Translations under genes and position numbers: made by a program
Part shown: positions 13,345-21,002 of the stretch, in pieces
Numbering within the stretch: position 1 is the first letter of the stretch
Layout of the letters: the number at the start of each line of letters is the position of its first letter
Source of the DNA: a virus
IMG/VR virus record: IMGVR_UViG_3300028800_001526
Location: 1-43,482 of that record
Direction: 5' to 3' (one strand)
Length of the DNA stretch: 43,482 nt
Notes under the pieces: model-generated
What the model was told of the DNA's origin: nothing
Database searches by the model: none
The model's input: the letters and a program-made list of their open reading frames with translations, nothing else

Positions 13345-13382
13345 GTGTTACAACCGTAACACACGTAATACGTCTGTAACAC
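13345..13382. repeat. GTAACAC repeats, candidate parC or operator
   Basis: GTGTTAC-AACC-GTAACAC (13345-13362) is an inverted repeat. It is followed by GTAATAC (13365-13371) and TGTAACAC (13375-13382), giving three GTAA(C/T)AC direct units. The site lies between the ParM and ParR genes. Classical parC sites sit upstream of the operon, so this may be a second operator or an unusual centromere. Confidence 0.5.
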
Positions 13383-13395
13383 CGAGGAGCGTGGC

Positions 13396-13773
13396 ATGGC
13401 AAAAACAAGGCACAGGATCGCCATAAACGCATGGCTTTACCCTGAACGGGACAGTATGCTGATCGAGAGACTGAAAGACTATCAGGGAGACAGAGCCACG
13501 TTGATTGTCAAGGCGCTGGAGAATTATCTGGAAATCCCCGCCGATCAGCGTCGTGATCCGGCAGAAAGACTCGTGGAGGAGATTGCGCAACTTCGGCAGG
13601 CGATCAATCTTCTTCCGAGTCGACTATTGAACCAGCTTACAACATCACTGGCCGGTCTTGTTATCCGAAATCGCGGGAAGGATGACGATGATAGCGAACT
13701 GGACACAAAGCCAGTGGTTACAGATGCTGAATTGAAGCGCCGAAGAGAAAATCGTTTAGCCAACAGATGGTAA
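13396..13773 (+). CDS. ParR-like RHH DNA-binding adaptor
   Basis: 125 aa, ATG with GAGGAG upstream. The N-terminus KTRHRIAINAWLYPERDSMLI then DRATLIVKALENYL is an RHH-type fold: basic strand, helix, turn, helix. A helical middle (AERLVEEIAQLRQAINLL) could dimerise. A charged C-terminus (DDDDSELDTKPV, DAELKRRRENR) resembles ParR tails that contact the ParM filament end. Position directly behind the actin gene, plus GTAACAC repeats in front, supports a ParMRC-type cassette. Sequence identity with known ParR proteins is too low to see by eye. Confidence 0.65.
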   Translation: MAKTRHRIAINAWLYPERDSMLIERLKDYQGDRATLIVKALENYLEIPADQRRDPAERLVEEIAQLRQAINLLPSRLLNQLTTSLAGLVIRNRGKDDDDSELDTKPVVTDAELKRRRENRLANRW

Positions 13774-13784
13774 GGAGAATGTCT

Positions 13785-14726
13785 ATGAAACACAATCTAC
13801 TTCGCGGTATCACCCTTATTGCCTTCGCCCTGCTTATGGTCGCCTCTACCGAGGTGTCCGCCCGTATGCTGTCACCTCGTCCAACCGAGAATGACTTTCT
13901 GCGCCAACACGCGCCTGTAATCGATAATATGATCGCCATCGCGCCACTTCGCATCGATGACAAGCTGCCAGACTATAGCAGTCCGCTGCTCAACGTCCGC
14001 AATGGTGAGCGTGTCACGGCTGGGCAACCATTGGTAGCCACACACGATATTTATATGTTCGGCAGTTCAACGCTATTTGGCTTCCTGAACTCGGATGAAG
14101 AAACCCTGTCCAGCCAACTCCAACGCCTTATCCCCGATGCACGTATCCATAACATGGGACTGGTCGCAGACAACGCGACTCTGATGCTAGCTCATCTCAA
14201 GCATACAAAATTGCATCCAGGGGATTCGGTAATTTTCTACACTGGAAGTATGGAATTGATCAATGCCGCGCGTGAACTGGATGGGCAGCACTATGATTTC
14301 TGTCGCTCTGCATTGTCGATGGCAAATGACATCCATCTACTGCACTGGTTATGCGATAATCGCATCACTCCTGTACCGCTGGACGACCAGACTCGCGATG
14401 ATATTGTCAGCCACTATGACAGTGCCATTACGCGAGCTCGCCAGTACACTGAGCAGGCAGGCGCAGCCTTTTACAACTTCCTTGAGCCAACGCAGGCAAT
14501 GGGAGCGCGGCAAACGTTCTTCAGTTCGACTTATGACGTGGACACAGCCACAGCCTATTCGCTGTATCCAATGCTGTATCCACTGCTGAGGCAGACTGGC
14601 GCTATCGACTTAAGCCGCCGCCTGGACAACGTGCCAGGGGCTTACATCGATGACTGGCATACCACGGGATCGGCAAATGCTTTGATAGCTCAAAGTATCA
14701 AACAGCATTTGATACTTCCGATCTAA
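13785..14726 (+). CDS. Secreted SGNH/GDSL-family hydrolase
   Basis: 313 aa from the ATG at 13785 (AAGGAG 9 bases upstream). A signal peptide is clear: MKHNLLRG, a hydrophobic core ITLIAFALLMVA, and a likely cut after VSA. SGNH marks: block I IYMFGSSTLFGF (Ser94/95), block II-like HNMGLVADN (G125), a block III-like YTGSMELIN, and near the end DDWHTTGSANAL with the DxxH-type Asp/His. Such enzymes remove acyl groups from surface polymers. It is the last gene of the rightward island behind parR, so it is probably made in the prophage state, as expected for a conversion gene that alters the host surface. Its end overlaps the convergent late operon. Confidence 0.7.
   Translation: MKHNLLRGITLIAFALLMVASTEVSARMLSPRPTENDFLRQHAPVIDNMIAIAPLRIDDKLPDYSSPLLNVRNGERVTAGQPLVATHDIYMFGSSTLFGFLNSDEETLSSQLQRLIPDARIHNMGLVADNATLMLAHLKHTKLHPGDSVIFYTGSMELINAARELDGQHYDFCRSALSMANDIHLLHWLCDNRITPVPLDDQTRDDIVSHYDSAITRARQYTEQAGAAFYNFLEPTQAMGARQTFFSSTYDVDTATAYSLYPMLYPLLRQTGAIDLSRRLDNVPGAYIDDWHTTGSANALIAQSIKQHLILPI
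14693..14717. terminator. Bidirectional hairpin at convergent gene ends
   Basis: AAGTATCAAA-CAGCA-TTTGATACTT, a perfect 10-bp stem with a 5-base loop, inside the last codons of the SGNH gene and 5 bases behind the stop of the convergent 31-aa gene. T tracts are short on both sides. With the two operons overlapping by 3 bp there is no other room for a terminator. Confidence 0.45.
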
Positions 14727-14818
14727 TCATCTCTCCACGTCCAGGACGACCCCGACTTCCAGTATTGTCCCCGCCGTGGCTTGCGCTGAAACAACCAGCG
14801 CAGGAAACGGCGGATCAT
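14723..14818 (-). CDS. 31-aa strongly basic protein at the end of the lysis cassette
   Basis: ATG at 14818 overlaps the endolysin stop as ATGA; 32 codons to TAG. The product starts MIRRFLRWLFQRKPRRGQYW and ends SWTWRDD: an amphipathic, Arg/Trp-rich helix and no membrane-spanning length. This composition resembles membrane-disrupting or nucleic-acid-binding peptides. Last in a holin-endolysin order, it could be an accessory lysis factor; no family known. The stop overlaps the convergent SGNH stop. Confidence 0.5.
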   Translation of the reverse strand: MIRRFLRWLFQRKPRRGQYWKSGSSWTWRDD

Positions 14819-16125
14819 AGTGTCAGATTGTTGTAACACCAGTCGGCCCCCTGAAATGCTCCCGTGCCATTGAGAACCCACGCCATTACCGGAATCCCCG
14901 CATTGCCAAGCAATCGATAAGCATTGAGAACTGCCACAGGGGTCACAACTGCGGACCCTACAGGACCAATCTCGGTCCCAATAACGGGCTTGTTCCCAAA
15001 CATCTGCCGCCACGCATTGATCGGCGGATTGAAGTCTGAGCCATCGTTCTTTTCCCAGTAACAATGCACGCCAACCCAGTCCGCAGATCGCACGGCTGCC
15101 GCAGCATCTGCGATAAACTGGATCTCATTCACGCGCACGCCTGCATAAGCTGGTCCGGGTGAGGTTGCCGGAAACCCTATCTTGCAACCGGGAAACGCAT
15201 TCCGGTAAGTCTGCGCCACAGTAGCAAAGAACGAGGCGAAGCCTGCCCCATTCTGCCAGCCAACGGACAGTCCTTCACTGACAAGGTTCGGCTCGTTGTG
15301 CAGGGCAATCATCATGCCTGGTGCGCTGCCCAGTGCGGCATAGTATTCACGCAGGATCGGCATTGTGATATCCAGAAAGTGTTGAGCAGTAGAGATTGGC
15401 GACGTTGTACTGGCCCGCACGATAAGTTGTTTGATGCCTGCGGTCCGTACTTTCGGGATTAAATCTGCTGCCACGGCCTGATTATAAGCAACAGCCAGCG
15501 CGACTTCGATATTGTTCCTCTGGATGAGCGCCAGTTCAGTGGGACTGGTCGTCCAGCCTCCGGCATTCAGGCCAACGCCGCGCATCGAAGCGCTAAAAGG
15601 CAGAGTCCACGGTAGGCTGGGCGGAAGTGGCGCTGGTGTAGGCTGCGGTACCGGCACCGGAGTCCCATCTGGAACAAGTACAACAAATTTTGCTGCAATC
15701 CAGCGCTGATCGCTCGTAGCCAGTTGATACCATGTGTAGCCATCGGCAATCTGGGAAACGTGGGCATACACAACTATGGTAACGCCTGCTGCGAGAGTCG
15801 TGACAACCGGATTGCTCAGTCCTGGACCGCTCCGCACTCGCAAACTGTCCGTGGTTTTCACCTTCATGGTGTCACCATTGGTAGCAGGCGGAACTGGTGT
15901 GGGCACTACAATGTCCAGTGGTTGTACAGTGGGCGCACCCGTGGCAGTCGCTGTAGCGATGTACCCGATATGTGGCGAAGTCACATGTAGCCATGCCATA
16001 TCGGGCGCATAGCTATCGACTACTGCATGATCTCCATTAAAGAGGGCAGACGAGGCATTGAAGCCTACGCCTGCACCATCTCGCACATTGATCGCATGTA
16101 CAATTACCTGGACAACAACACTCAT
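14815..16125 (-). CDS. Endolysin: two SH3 domains plus TIM-barrel glycosidase
   Basis: 436 aa. Residues 1-65 and 85-150 are bacterial SH3 repeats (the second has VKTTDSLRVRSGPGLSNPVV and WYQL...RWIAAKFV). A Pro/Val-rich linker (151-172) leads to a glycoside-hydrolase barrel of the cellulase/GH39-like clan. The acid/base Glu is in ALHNEPNL (E278) and the nucleophile Glu is in VIGTEIGP (E385) at the ends of strands 4 and 7. It overlaps the holin stop as TAATG, so it is the lysis enzyme by context. The order with binding modules first and no signal peptide means it needs the holin. The exact sugar bond cut is unknown; a virion-associated role is less likely. Confidence 0.8.
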   Translation of the reverse strand: MSVVVQVIVHAINVRDGAGVGFNASSALFNGDHAVVDSYAPDMAWLHVTSPHIGYIATATATGAPTVQPLDIVVPTPVPPATNGDTMKVKTTDSLRVRSGPGLSNPVVTTLAAGVTIVVYAHVSQIADGYTWYQLATSDQRWIAAKFVVLVPDGTPVPVPQPTPAPLPPSLPWTLPFSASMRGVGLNAGGWTTSPTELALIQRNNIEVALAVAYNQAVAADLIPKVRTAGIKQLIVRASTTSPISTAQHFLDITMPILREYYAALGSAPGMMIALHNEPNLVSEGLSVGWQNGAGFASFFATVAQTYRNAFPGCKIGFPATSPGPAYAGVRVNEIQFIADAAAAVRSADWVGVHCYWEKNDGSDFNPPINAWRQMFGNKPVIGTEIGPVGSAVVTPVAVLNAYRLLGNAGIPVMAWVLNGTGAFQGADWCYNNLTL

Positions 16126-16592
16126 TAGCCGTGTGGCTCCGCTCCAACATCAAGAGACTTCGTGGACTTTTTGGCTATGGTGTTGTTCGCTTTCACTGCG
16201 GCTTTTGTCGTAACCGTTATTGTATAAGCCTTAGCGAAAGCGTCCCGACCCATGAGAAAGCGCATACCGAGCAATTGCATACCGAACCATATTTGACCAA
16301 TGGCCTGCGGAGCATAGTAAGCAGCAATCGCAGTTGCCAGAATTGCCCATAAGGGTTGGATGGCCGTCACGAAAGCAGGGGCAAACAGGGTAAGCCCATA
16401 GCTTGCCAGACCATCGACAATAAAGACGATGAACCGAACGAAGTTTTTCTGGTCAGGTGTGTCGTTGCTGGCAAACTCAGTGATGACGAGATTTGCGAAC
16501 AACGCGATAACGGCTGGCATCAGCAGCCATGCGCCCAGTTGGGTAAAATCGGTTGGGATAGGCGGAATTGCCTGAGCAAAGATGTGAAACAT
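16125..16592 (-). CDS. Holin-like membrane protein
   Basis: 155 aa, ATG with AAGGAG 7 bases upstream. Three hydrophobic stretches: LGAWLLMPAVIALFANLVIT (about 20-39), FIVFIVDGLASYGLTLFAPA (about 54-73) and LWAILATAIAAYYAPQAIG (about 81-99), then a weaker one around IWFGMQLLGMRFLM. A basic C-terminus of about 40 residues (TTKAAVKANNTIAKKSTK) is typical of holins. It is immediately upstream of the endolysin. Assigned by topology and context, not by family match. Confidence 0.7.
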   Translation of the reverse strand: MFHIFAQAIPPIPTDFTQLGAWLLMPAVIALFANLVITEFASNDTPDQKNFVRFIVFIVDGLASYGLTLFAPAFVTAIQPLWAILATAIAAYYAPQAIGQIWFGMQLLGMRFLMGRDAFAKAYTITVTTKAAVKANNTIAKKSTKSLDVGAEPHG

Positions 16593-16635
16593 AGTTCTCT
16601 CCTTAACTTAACGCCTTATGGCGTATAATCGACCC

Positions 16636-16734
16636 ATGAAAGACGAACGATTCCTGCGTGCTGCACTTGGCTTACTGTGTCTTATTGCTTGCGAGGTGAT
16701 CTATCTTGTTCAGATTCACCTGCTGCATCCATAA
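16636..16734 (+). CDS. Doubtful 32-aa plus-strand membrane peptide
   Basis: ATG at 16636, 33 codons to TAA; product MKDERFLRAALGLLCLIACE followed by a second hydrophobic part. A TATAAT (16624-16629) would start RNA at about the ATG, implying a leaderless message; there is no ribosome site and the -35 is poor. It overlaps the end of the convergent gene at 16716. Reported because TATAAT, ATG and a signed hydrophobic helix coincide, but chance is likely. Confidence 0.22.
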   Translation: MKDERFLRAALGLLCLIACEVIYLVQIHLLHP

Positions 16735-17213
16735 TGCAAGCCATATAAATAGGCGTAGTGCTGCCATACGCCATTCCAGTTGCCGTAATCCTCCGCGCCG
16801 ATTGAGTCAATGGAGTGAGGATAGTCTTCGGTCAATTCCATATCGACAAAGGGATGTTGACTGGTAGCCGTGAGCACACAGGTTATATCTGGCTCAACGA
16901 CACGTACCTGACTAAGTTTCATCCTCACTGCATTTTCGACATCAGCAGTGCTGAATGAAACATTTAGCGTGTGATTATGGGTCATGATACAGCCCTGACA
17001 TACACTTGTGTCGATACGTACATCATCGGCAGTGCCATTGTCATAACGAGCCAGGATGTCACCGTTGGCATTGAACAGAATCGCGTGCTCTGTAGGCAAG
17101 CCTTGAATAGTGGCCTCGGCAATGCGAATTTTGACCAGTGGAGACTGAGTCGCACTGATCGGAGTGGGTAGAAAAGTACCGAGTAGAAAGACGAGAATGA
17201 ATAGTTTGCGCAT
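16716..17213 (-). CDS. Secreted protein with JAB/JAMM-like motif
   Basis: 165 aa, ATG with AAGGAG upstream. Signal peptide MRKLFILVFLLGTFLPTPISA with a likely cut at about 21. The mature part carries PTEHAILFNANGDIL, then CQGCIMTHNHTLNVSFSTAD. H79 and H81 with S88 and D91, and E42 upstream, match the JAMM/MPN arrangement (Glu, HxH, SxxD) one residue short in the loop. The same layout (E..d..G, tHNH, FS..D) occurs in a domain often found in phage Mu-F-like and conjugative-element proteins. It could be a metallopeptidase acting outside the cell. The position beside the lysis genes may reflect an accessory lysis or host-surface role. Function inferred. Confidence 0.5.
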   Translation of the reverse strand: MRKLFILVFLLGTFLPTPISATQSPLVKIRIAEATIQGLPTEHAILFNANGDILARYDNGTADDVRIDTSVCQGCIMTHNHTLNVSFSTADVENAVRMKLSQVRVVEPDITCVLTATSQHPFVDMELTEDYPHSIDSIGAEDYGNWNGVWQHYAYLYGLHYGCSR

Positions 17214-17241
17214 AGTAGTTTCTCCTTGATATATCTACAGT

Positions 17242-17517
17242 CTACGCTTCTTTGGGCTGCTGTTCCTGACTATCCACTGATACTTCGCGCCCATTTTTCG
17301 CAGATACAGACGCGAGAAGCGCAGCGTGTTCTGCTTCAAGGTAGTCAATCGCTTTCTGACAGCGCTCGACTGCTTTGATCTGCATTTCCATCCTCTGCTC
17401 ATCATCCAACACCTTAAAGGTGCGATAACGCAACGCTTCCATGTCTCGTTCAACCTTCCATGCGTGCAGAAGATTCTCGTTGTTGAAAAGCTGTTCCTGA
17501 AGTGTTATGTCTGTCAT
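17242..17517 (-). CDS. Small coiled-coil protein, hypothetical
   Basis: 91 aa from the ATG at 17517 (AGGAG 5-6 bases upstream; an upstream in-frame ATG lies inside the fibre gene). Almost entirely helical with heptad-like spacing: LFNNENLLHAWKVERDMEAL, AVERCQKAIDYLEAEHAALL. No family. It sits between the tail fibre and the lysis genes, where small tail-fibre chaperones often occur; that is inference. Confidence 0.6.
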   Translation of the reverse strand: MTDITLQEQLFNNENLLHAWKVERDMEALRYRTFKVLDDEQRMEMQIKAVERCQKAIDYLEAEHAALLASVSAKNGREVSVDSQEQQPKEA

Positions 17518-17525
17518 TTTTTCTC

Positions 17526-20500
17526 CTATGCTGCTGCTGGCAGCCATTCCCACGGCGCGAATTGCGCCAATATGTCATTTGTCGTTCCGCCTGTGCCGAC
17601 CTGTCCAGTGACTTTAAATACCTGATCGTTAGATAGCGTCAGCCCTGTCACCGGAAGATAAACAGGCGAAGCAGCCATTGTCGTATTTGTCGATATGCGA
17701 CAACTCGTTTTTACGCTGCTGCTACTATCGCGTGTAATTAGCACTTCTATGATCATGACCGCGTTAGCGAGAGAGGTGGCGACGGCTGCTGGCTGATAAA
17801 TGGGAGTGCCACCGAAATCGACTTCGATCTGCTTGGTTCGAGCGTTATTGGCAAAGGTGATTGTGATGGTAGTGCGAAGCGTGTCACCATTATTGACGAG
17901 CGTGTTGCCTTTGACTGTATGTGTGAACAGGTCAGTCTTTGTGGTGGTCGAATTGGAGACAGCAGTAACATCAGTGAAGATCATTCCGCCGACACGCGGA
18001 AGGTTTGTCGTCTGCGTGCCCGCTGCGATTGCTACAATGTCGCCAAGATGCACGATCCCGCTGTTTGTGAATATGGCGTAATTCGCTGCACCCGTTGTGA
18101 GAGATTCAACATACAATCCATATTGCGTTGATACAGTTGCACCGACATTGCCTTTAACGCCGTTTCCAGCATAAAACGCATAATTACTAATAGTGCCAGT
18201 ATAGCTAGCGTTTGTATCAATACGTGCATAGATACCCGCTACGATTGTTATGTTTTTACTGGTCCCAGCGTTGTCGCTAATTGTTGGGATAAACAACATC
18301 CCAAAGAGAGTATTTAAATTAGCGGTAGGTTTTGCAGTTGCCTGGGCACTAATAATAGGTAATCCGTCAGTACCTTGCAAAATCGTTGGCGAAAAACTGA
18401 TGCCAGCCTGATTCGTGACTGTTGCAGAGACAGATACAGCTAACACACCACTCGCCAGACCTGTGCCTGTGACGCTAAATTGTGACGCTGTTATCGCCGC
18501 CGGGGTCGTGCCGCCGATAGCGGGTGGCGTGGTCAGTGCCGTGGTCAGGTCAGCGCTGGCAATTGTGCGCACGCTGACAACGTGACTACCGTCCTGTGCG
18601 AGAAAAGACGTAGCGCCACCCGTTGCACTCAGGTCTTGTCCTGTGCCGCCCTTTGCGGTTGACAGGATGCCTGTCAGAACCGAGATGGCAAGCGTGCCAC
18701 CGCCCGCCGCGTTGGTGTGGTTGTGAGTGGAATTTGTGAAGTCAGCAATCGTCGGCGTGGTCAGCGTCTTGTTTGTGAGCGTCTGCGTTGCTGTGAGTGT
18801 GACAAGCGTGTCAGTTACATCAGGCAGCGTGTACGTGCGCGTTGTTGCTGTTGTGATGCTGGATAGTTGAAATTGCGCTTGTTTGGTCGTATCGCCATCG
18901 TCTTGCAGGGTAAATAGCGTGTCTTTGAGTGTGACGGTATTAGTGTTGCCAATGGTCTTATTGGACAGCGATTCTGTACCCGTTGGGCTGGTATAATCCG
19001 TACCCGCCGCTGCAATGCTCTGTATGCCCGTTGTGGTCGTATTCTTGACGATGCCAGTGCCCAGCGCGCCCATAACCTGAGCGTTGGGTACGTTGCTATC
19101 GGCAGTCCGCAAAAGGAATTGGGCGGGTAGTGTAGCGGCCTGTGAACCAGTACCAGGGCCAGCCGTTACGCCGCCTGTAAGCTGATTGATGCCCGCGCCC
19201 TGAAACTTGACGAAAGTGACAGCAGTTACACCGATGGTAATCGCAGATGAATTGGAACACAGGAATGCTGTATCAGCATTAACTGTGCCTTGCAAGGCGA
19301 ACGCATACGCCCCGATGAGTTCAGCGCTAGTATTTGCATCTACGGTGCGCGTGAGCACAAAGGATACGCCGACAGCACCCGCTGTAGTGCAGACGTAGAT
19401 ACCGTTCTGGAACTGTGTTGTCTGATCTTTGACACCGATACGCATTCCGAGCGTAACCGCCACGCCATCCACCGTAAGTACGCCTGTCAAAACGCCGGTC
19501 AGCGTGGCTCCTACGCCCGACGAGCCGTTGACATAAATAGCCGTTGGCAGGGGTGCATTGGTCCACAGAGCGAGGTCGGCTTTCGGGGCGAGGCCATTGA
19601 TAGCGTTCTGGACAGCGTTATCGGTGTAAGTCTTCGCTGCCTTTTGTGACGGGATAAGACTATCACTGTTACCAGCAAATGAGCCATCAGTGGATAGCGA
19701 TAATCCGGTGTCATTGATTGTGGTTGCGGTAATGTCATCCCACATAGCAAAGTCACCGATCACCGTAGATGGCACGCCTGTAACTGCTCCACCCGCCGTG
19801 GTTGCATCCCACTGGGTTCCGTTGTAGGTAACAGTGACCGTGCCATAATTGTTGGACAGCACCAGAGTCGAGGCTCCGTTGATGTTGCCCGATGCAGGCG
19901 TTATCGTGATATGGTGAGTAGCAGCATCACCTTTGCCATCATGAATGACATAGGTGACACCCGTGGATGGGGTTGCTGGCAGATTAACCACTGTAGCTGC
20001 GCCAGACGTTTTGTCAATCGATATAATGTCATCGCTGGTTGCGACTGTGACCGCGCCTGCGGCAGTGACAACCCGTGTCTTGCGCACCTTGCCAGATTGC
20101 GTCGTTTCAATGCCTGGGATAGTGATGTTGTTGCTGTCATCGATGATAACGCCGCTGTTCTGGATAGTGTCCGGCGTTGTACCACCAGGATTATCATATC
20201 TGGCGATAGCATTGTCAGTCGATGAACCAGGACCAGTGACATTCCCACTGCCGCCTGCACCCTGCACATTGACAAGCTGACGATTGTCCATATACGTGTC
20301 AGTGTCAAGCACAGTAGTCGCTGTATCTTTGAGGTCATACGACCATGCTGCCGTGCTGCCGGGTGTACACAGTGCCAGCGCTTCATTCAGGTCATCAACA
20401 GTAAGCGCCTGCACCAGAGACACTGGTGTTGAGGCAAACACCTCGGTAGTGGCATAGTCATTCTTAACGAAGATAACTACGCAGCAATGTAGGCCAGAGG

Positions 20501-21002
20501 ACGGCACAAAGCTGGTGAGGTCAATGTCATCGCCCTGAAACTCATAGGCGAAGTTGGAGATAATAGGGACCCACTGCCCGATATGGACAACCATTGAAGG
20601 TTGATCAGTGTTCTGGGAAACACGAAGCGTGGAAAGCTGGTCCTGAGTCGATCCGTCTCCAGCCCCGATAGCCGCAGGGGGATTTTGTACTGGGTAGTAG
20701 CCCGAAATGACAGCGGCATGAACATCCACGTCATCGATGTAGGGTTCGGTGCTGCCATCGTACTTAATTTTTACATTCAAGCCATCCGTGAGAGCAGTTG
20801 CAAGTTGCTTTGAAGGACCACGTACCAGCGTAGGCGTGGAATAGCCGTTATCCGTCAGAAAACGTACCCAGACTCGTCCTGAGCCGACCCAGTAGGGATC
20901 ATTGATATTGCCACTGCCATCTCCCACGATAGCAGTATTCCACTCGATATTGAGGGACTGACGAAAAGCGCCACGTGCGCGACTCTGCATTACGTTGCTC
21001 AA
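17526..21002 (-). CDS. Tail fibre / receptor-binding protein
   Basis: 1158 aa. TTG start at 21002, chosen because it overlaps the previous stop as TTGA and has GGGAG about 10 bases upstream; an ATG at 20990 lacks a ribosome site. The N-terminal 240 residues presumably attach to the tail tip. The rest is Gly/Thr/Ser/Asn-rich with fibre repeats: [69 protein letters not shown]. These are typical of trimeric beta-fibres. The C-terminal part (about 980-1158) would be the receptor-binding tip. It ends GCA GCA TAG GAG, where the stop merges into the next gene's ribosome site. No peptidase or chaperone domain seen. Confidence 0.85.
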   Translation of the reverse strand: MSNVMQSRARGAFRQSLNIEWNTAIVGDGSGNINDPYWVGSGRVWVRFLTDNGYSTPTLVRGPSKQLATALTDGLNVKIKYDGSTEPYIDDVDVHAAVISGYYPVQNPPAAIGAGDGSTQDQLSTLRVSQNTDQPSMVVHIGQWVPIISNFAYEFQGDDIDLTSFVPSSGLHCCVVIFVKNDYATTEVFASTPVSLVQALTVDDLNEALALCTPGSTAAWSYDLKDTATTVLDTDTYMDNRQLVNVQGAGGSGNVTGPGSSTDNAIARYDNPGGTTPDTIQNSGVIIDDSNNITIPGIETTQSGKVRKTRVVTAAGAVTVATSDDIISIDKTSGAATVVNLPATPSTGVTYVIHDGKGDAATHHITITPASGNINGASTLVLSNNYGTVTVTYNGTQWDATTAGGAVTGVPSTVIGDFAMWDDITATTINDTGLSLSTDGSFAGNSDSLIPSQKAAKTYTDNAVQNAINGLAPKADLALWTNAPLPTAIYVNGSSGVGATLTGVLTGVLTVDGVAVTLGMRIGVKDQTTQFQNGIYVCTTAGAVGVSFVLTRTVDANTSAELIGAYAFALQGTVNADTAFLCSNSSAITIGVTAVTFVKFQGAGINQLTGGVTAGPGTGSQAATLPAQFLLRTADSNVPNAQVMGALGTGIVKNTTTTGIQSIAAAGTDYTSPTGTESLSNKTIGNTNTVTLKDTLFTLQDDGDTTKQAQFQLSSITTATTRTYTLPDVTDTLVTLTATQTLTNKTLTTPTIADFTNSTHNHTNAAGGGTLAISVLTGILSTAKGGTGQDLSATGGATSFLAQDGSHVVSVRTIASADLTTALTTPPAIGGTTPAAITASQFSVTGTGLASGVLAVSVSATVTNQAGISFSPTILQGTDGLPIISAQATAKPTANLNTLFGMLFIPTISDNAGTSKNITIVAGIYARIDTNASYTGTISNYAFYAGNGVKGNVGATVSTQYGLYVESLTTGAANYAIFTNSGIVHLGDIVAIAAGTQTTNLPRVGGMIFTDVTAVSNSTTTKTDLFTHTVKGNTLVNNGDTLRTTITITFANNARTKQIEVDFGGTPIYQPAAVATSLANAVMIIEVLITRDSSSSVKTSCRISTNTTMAASPVYLPVTGLTLSNDQVFKVTGQVGTGGTTNDILAQFAPWEWLPAAA

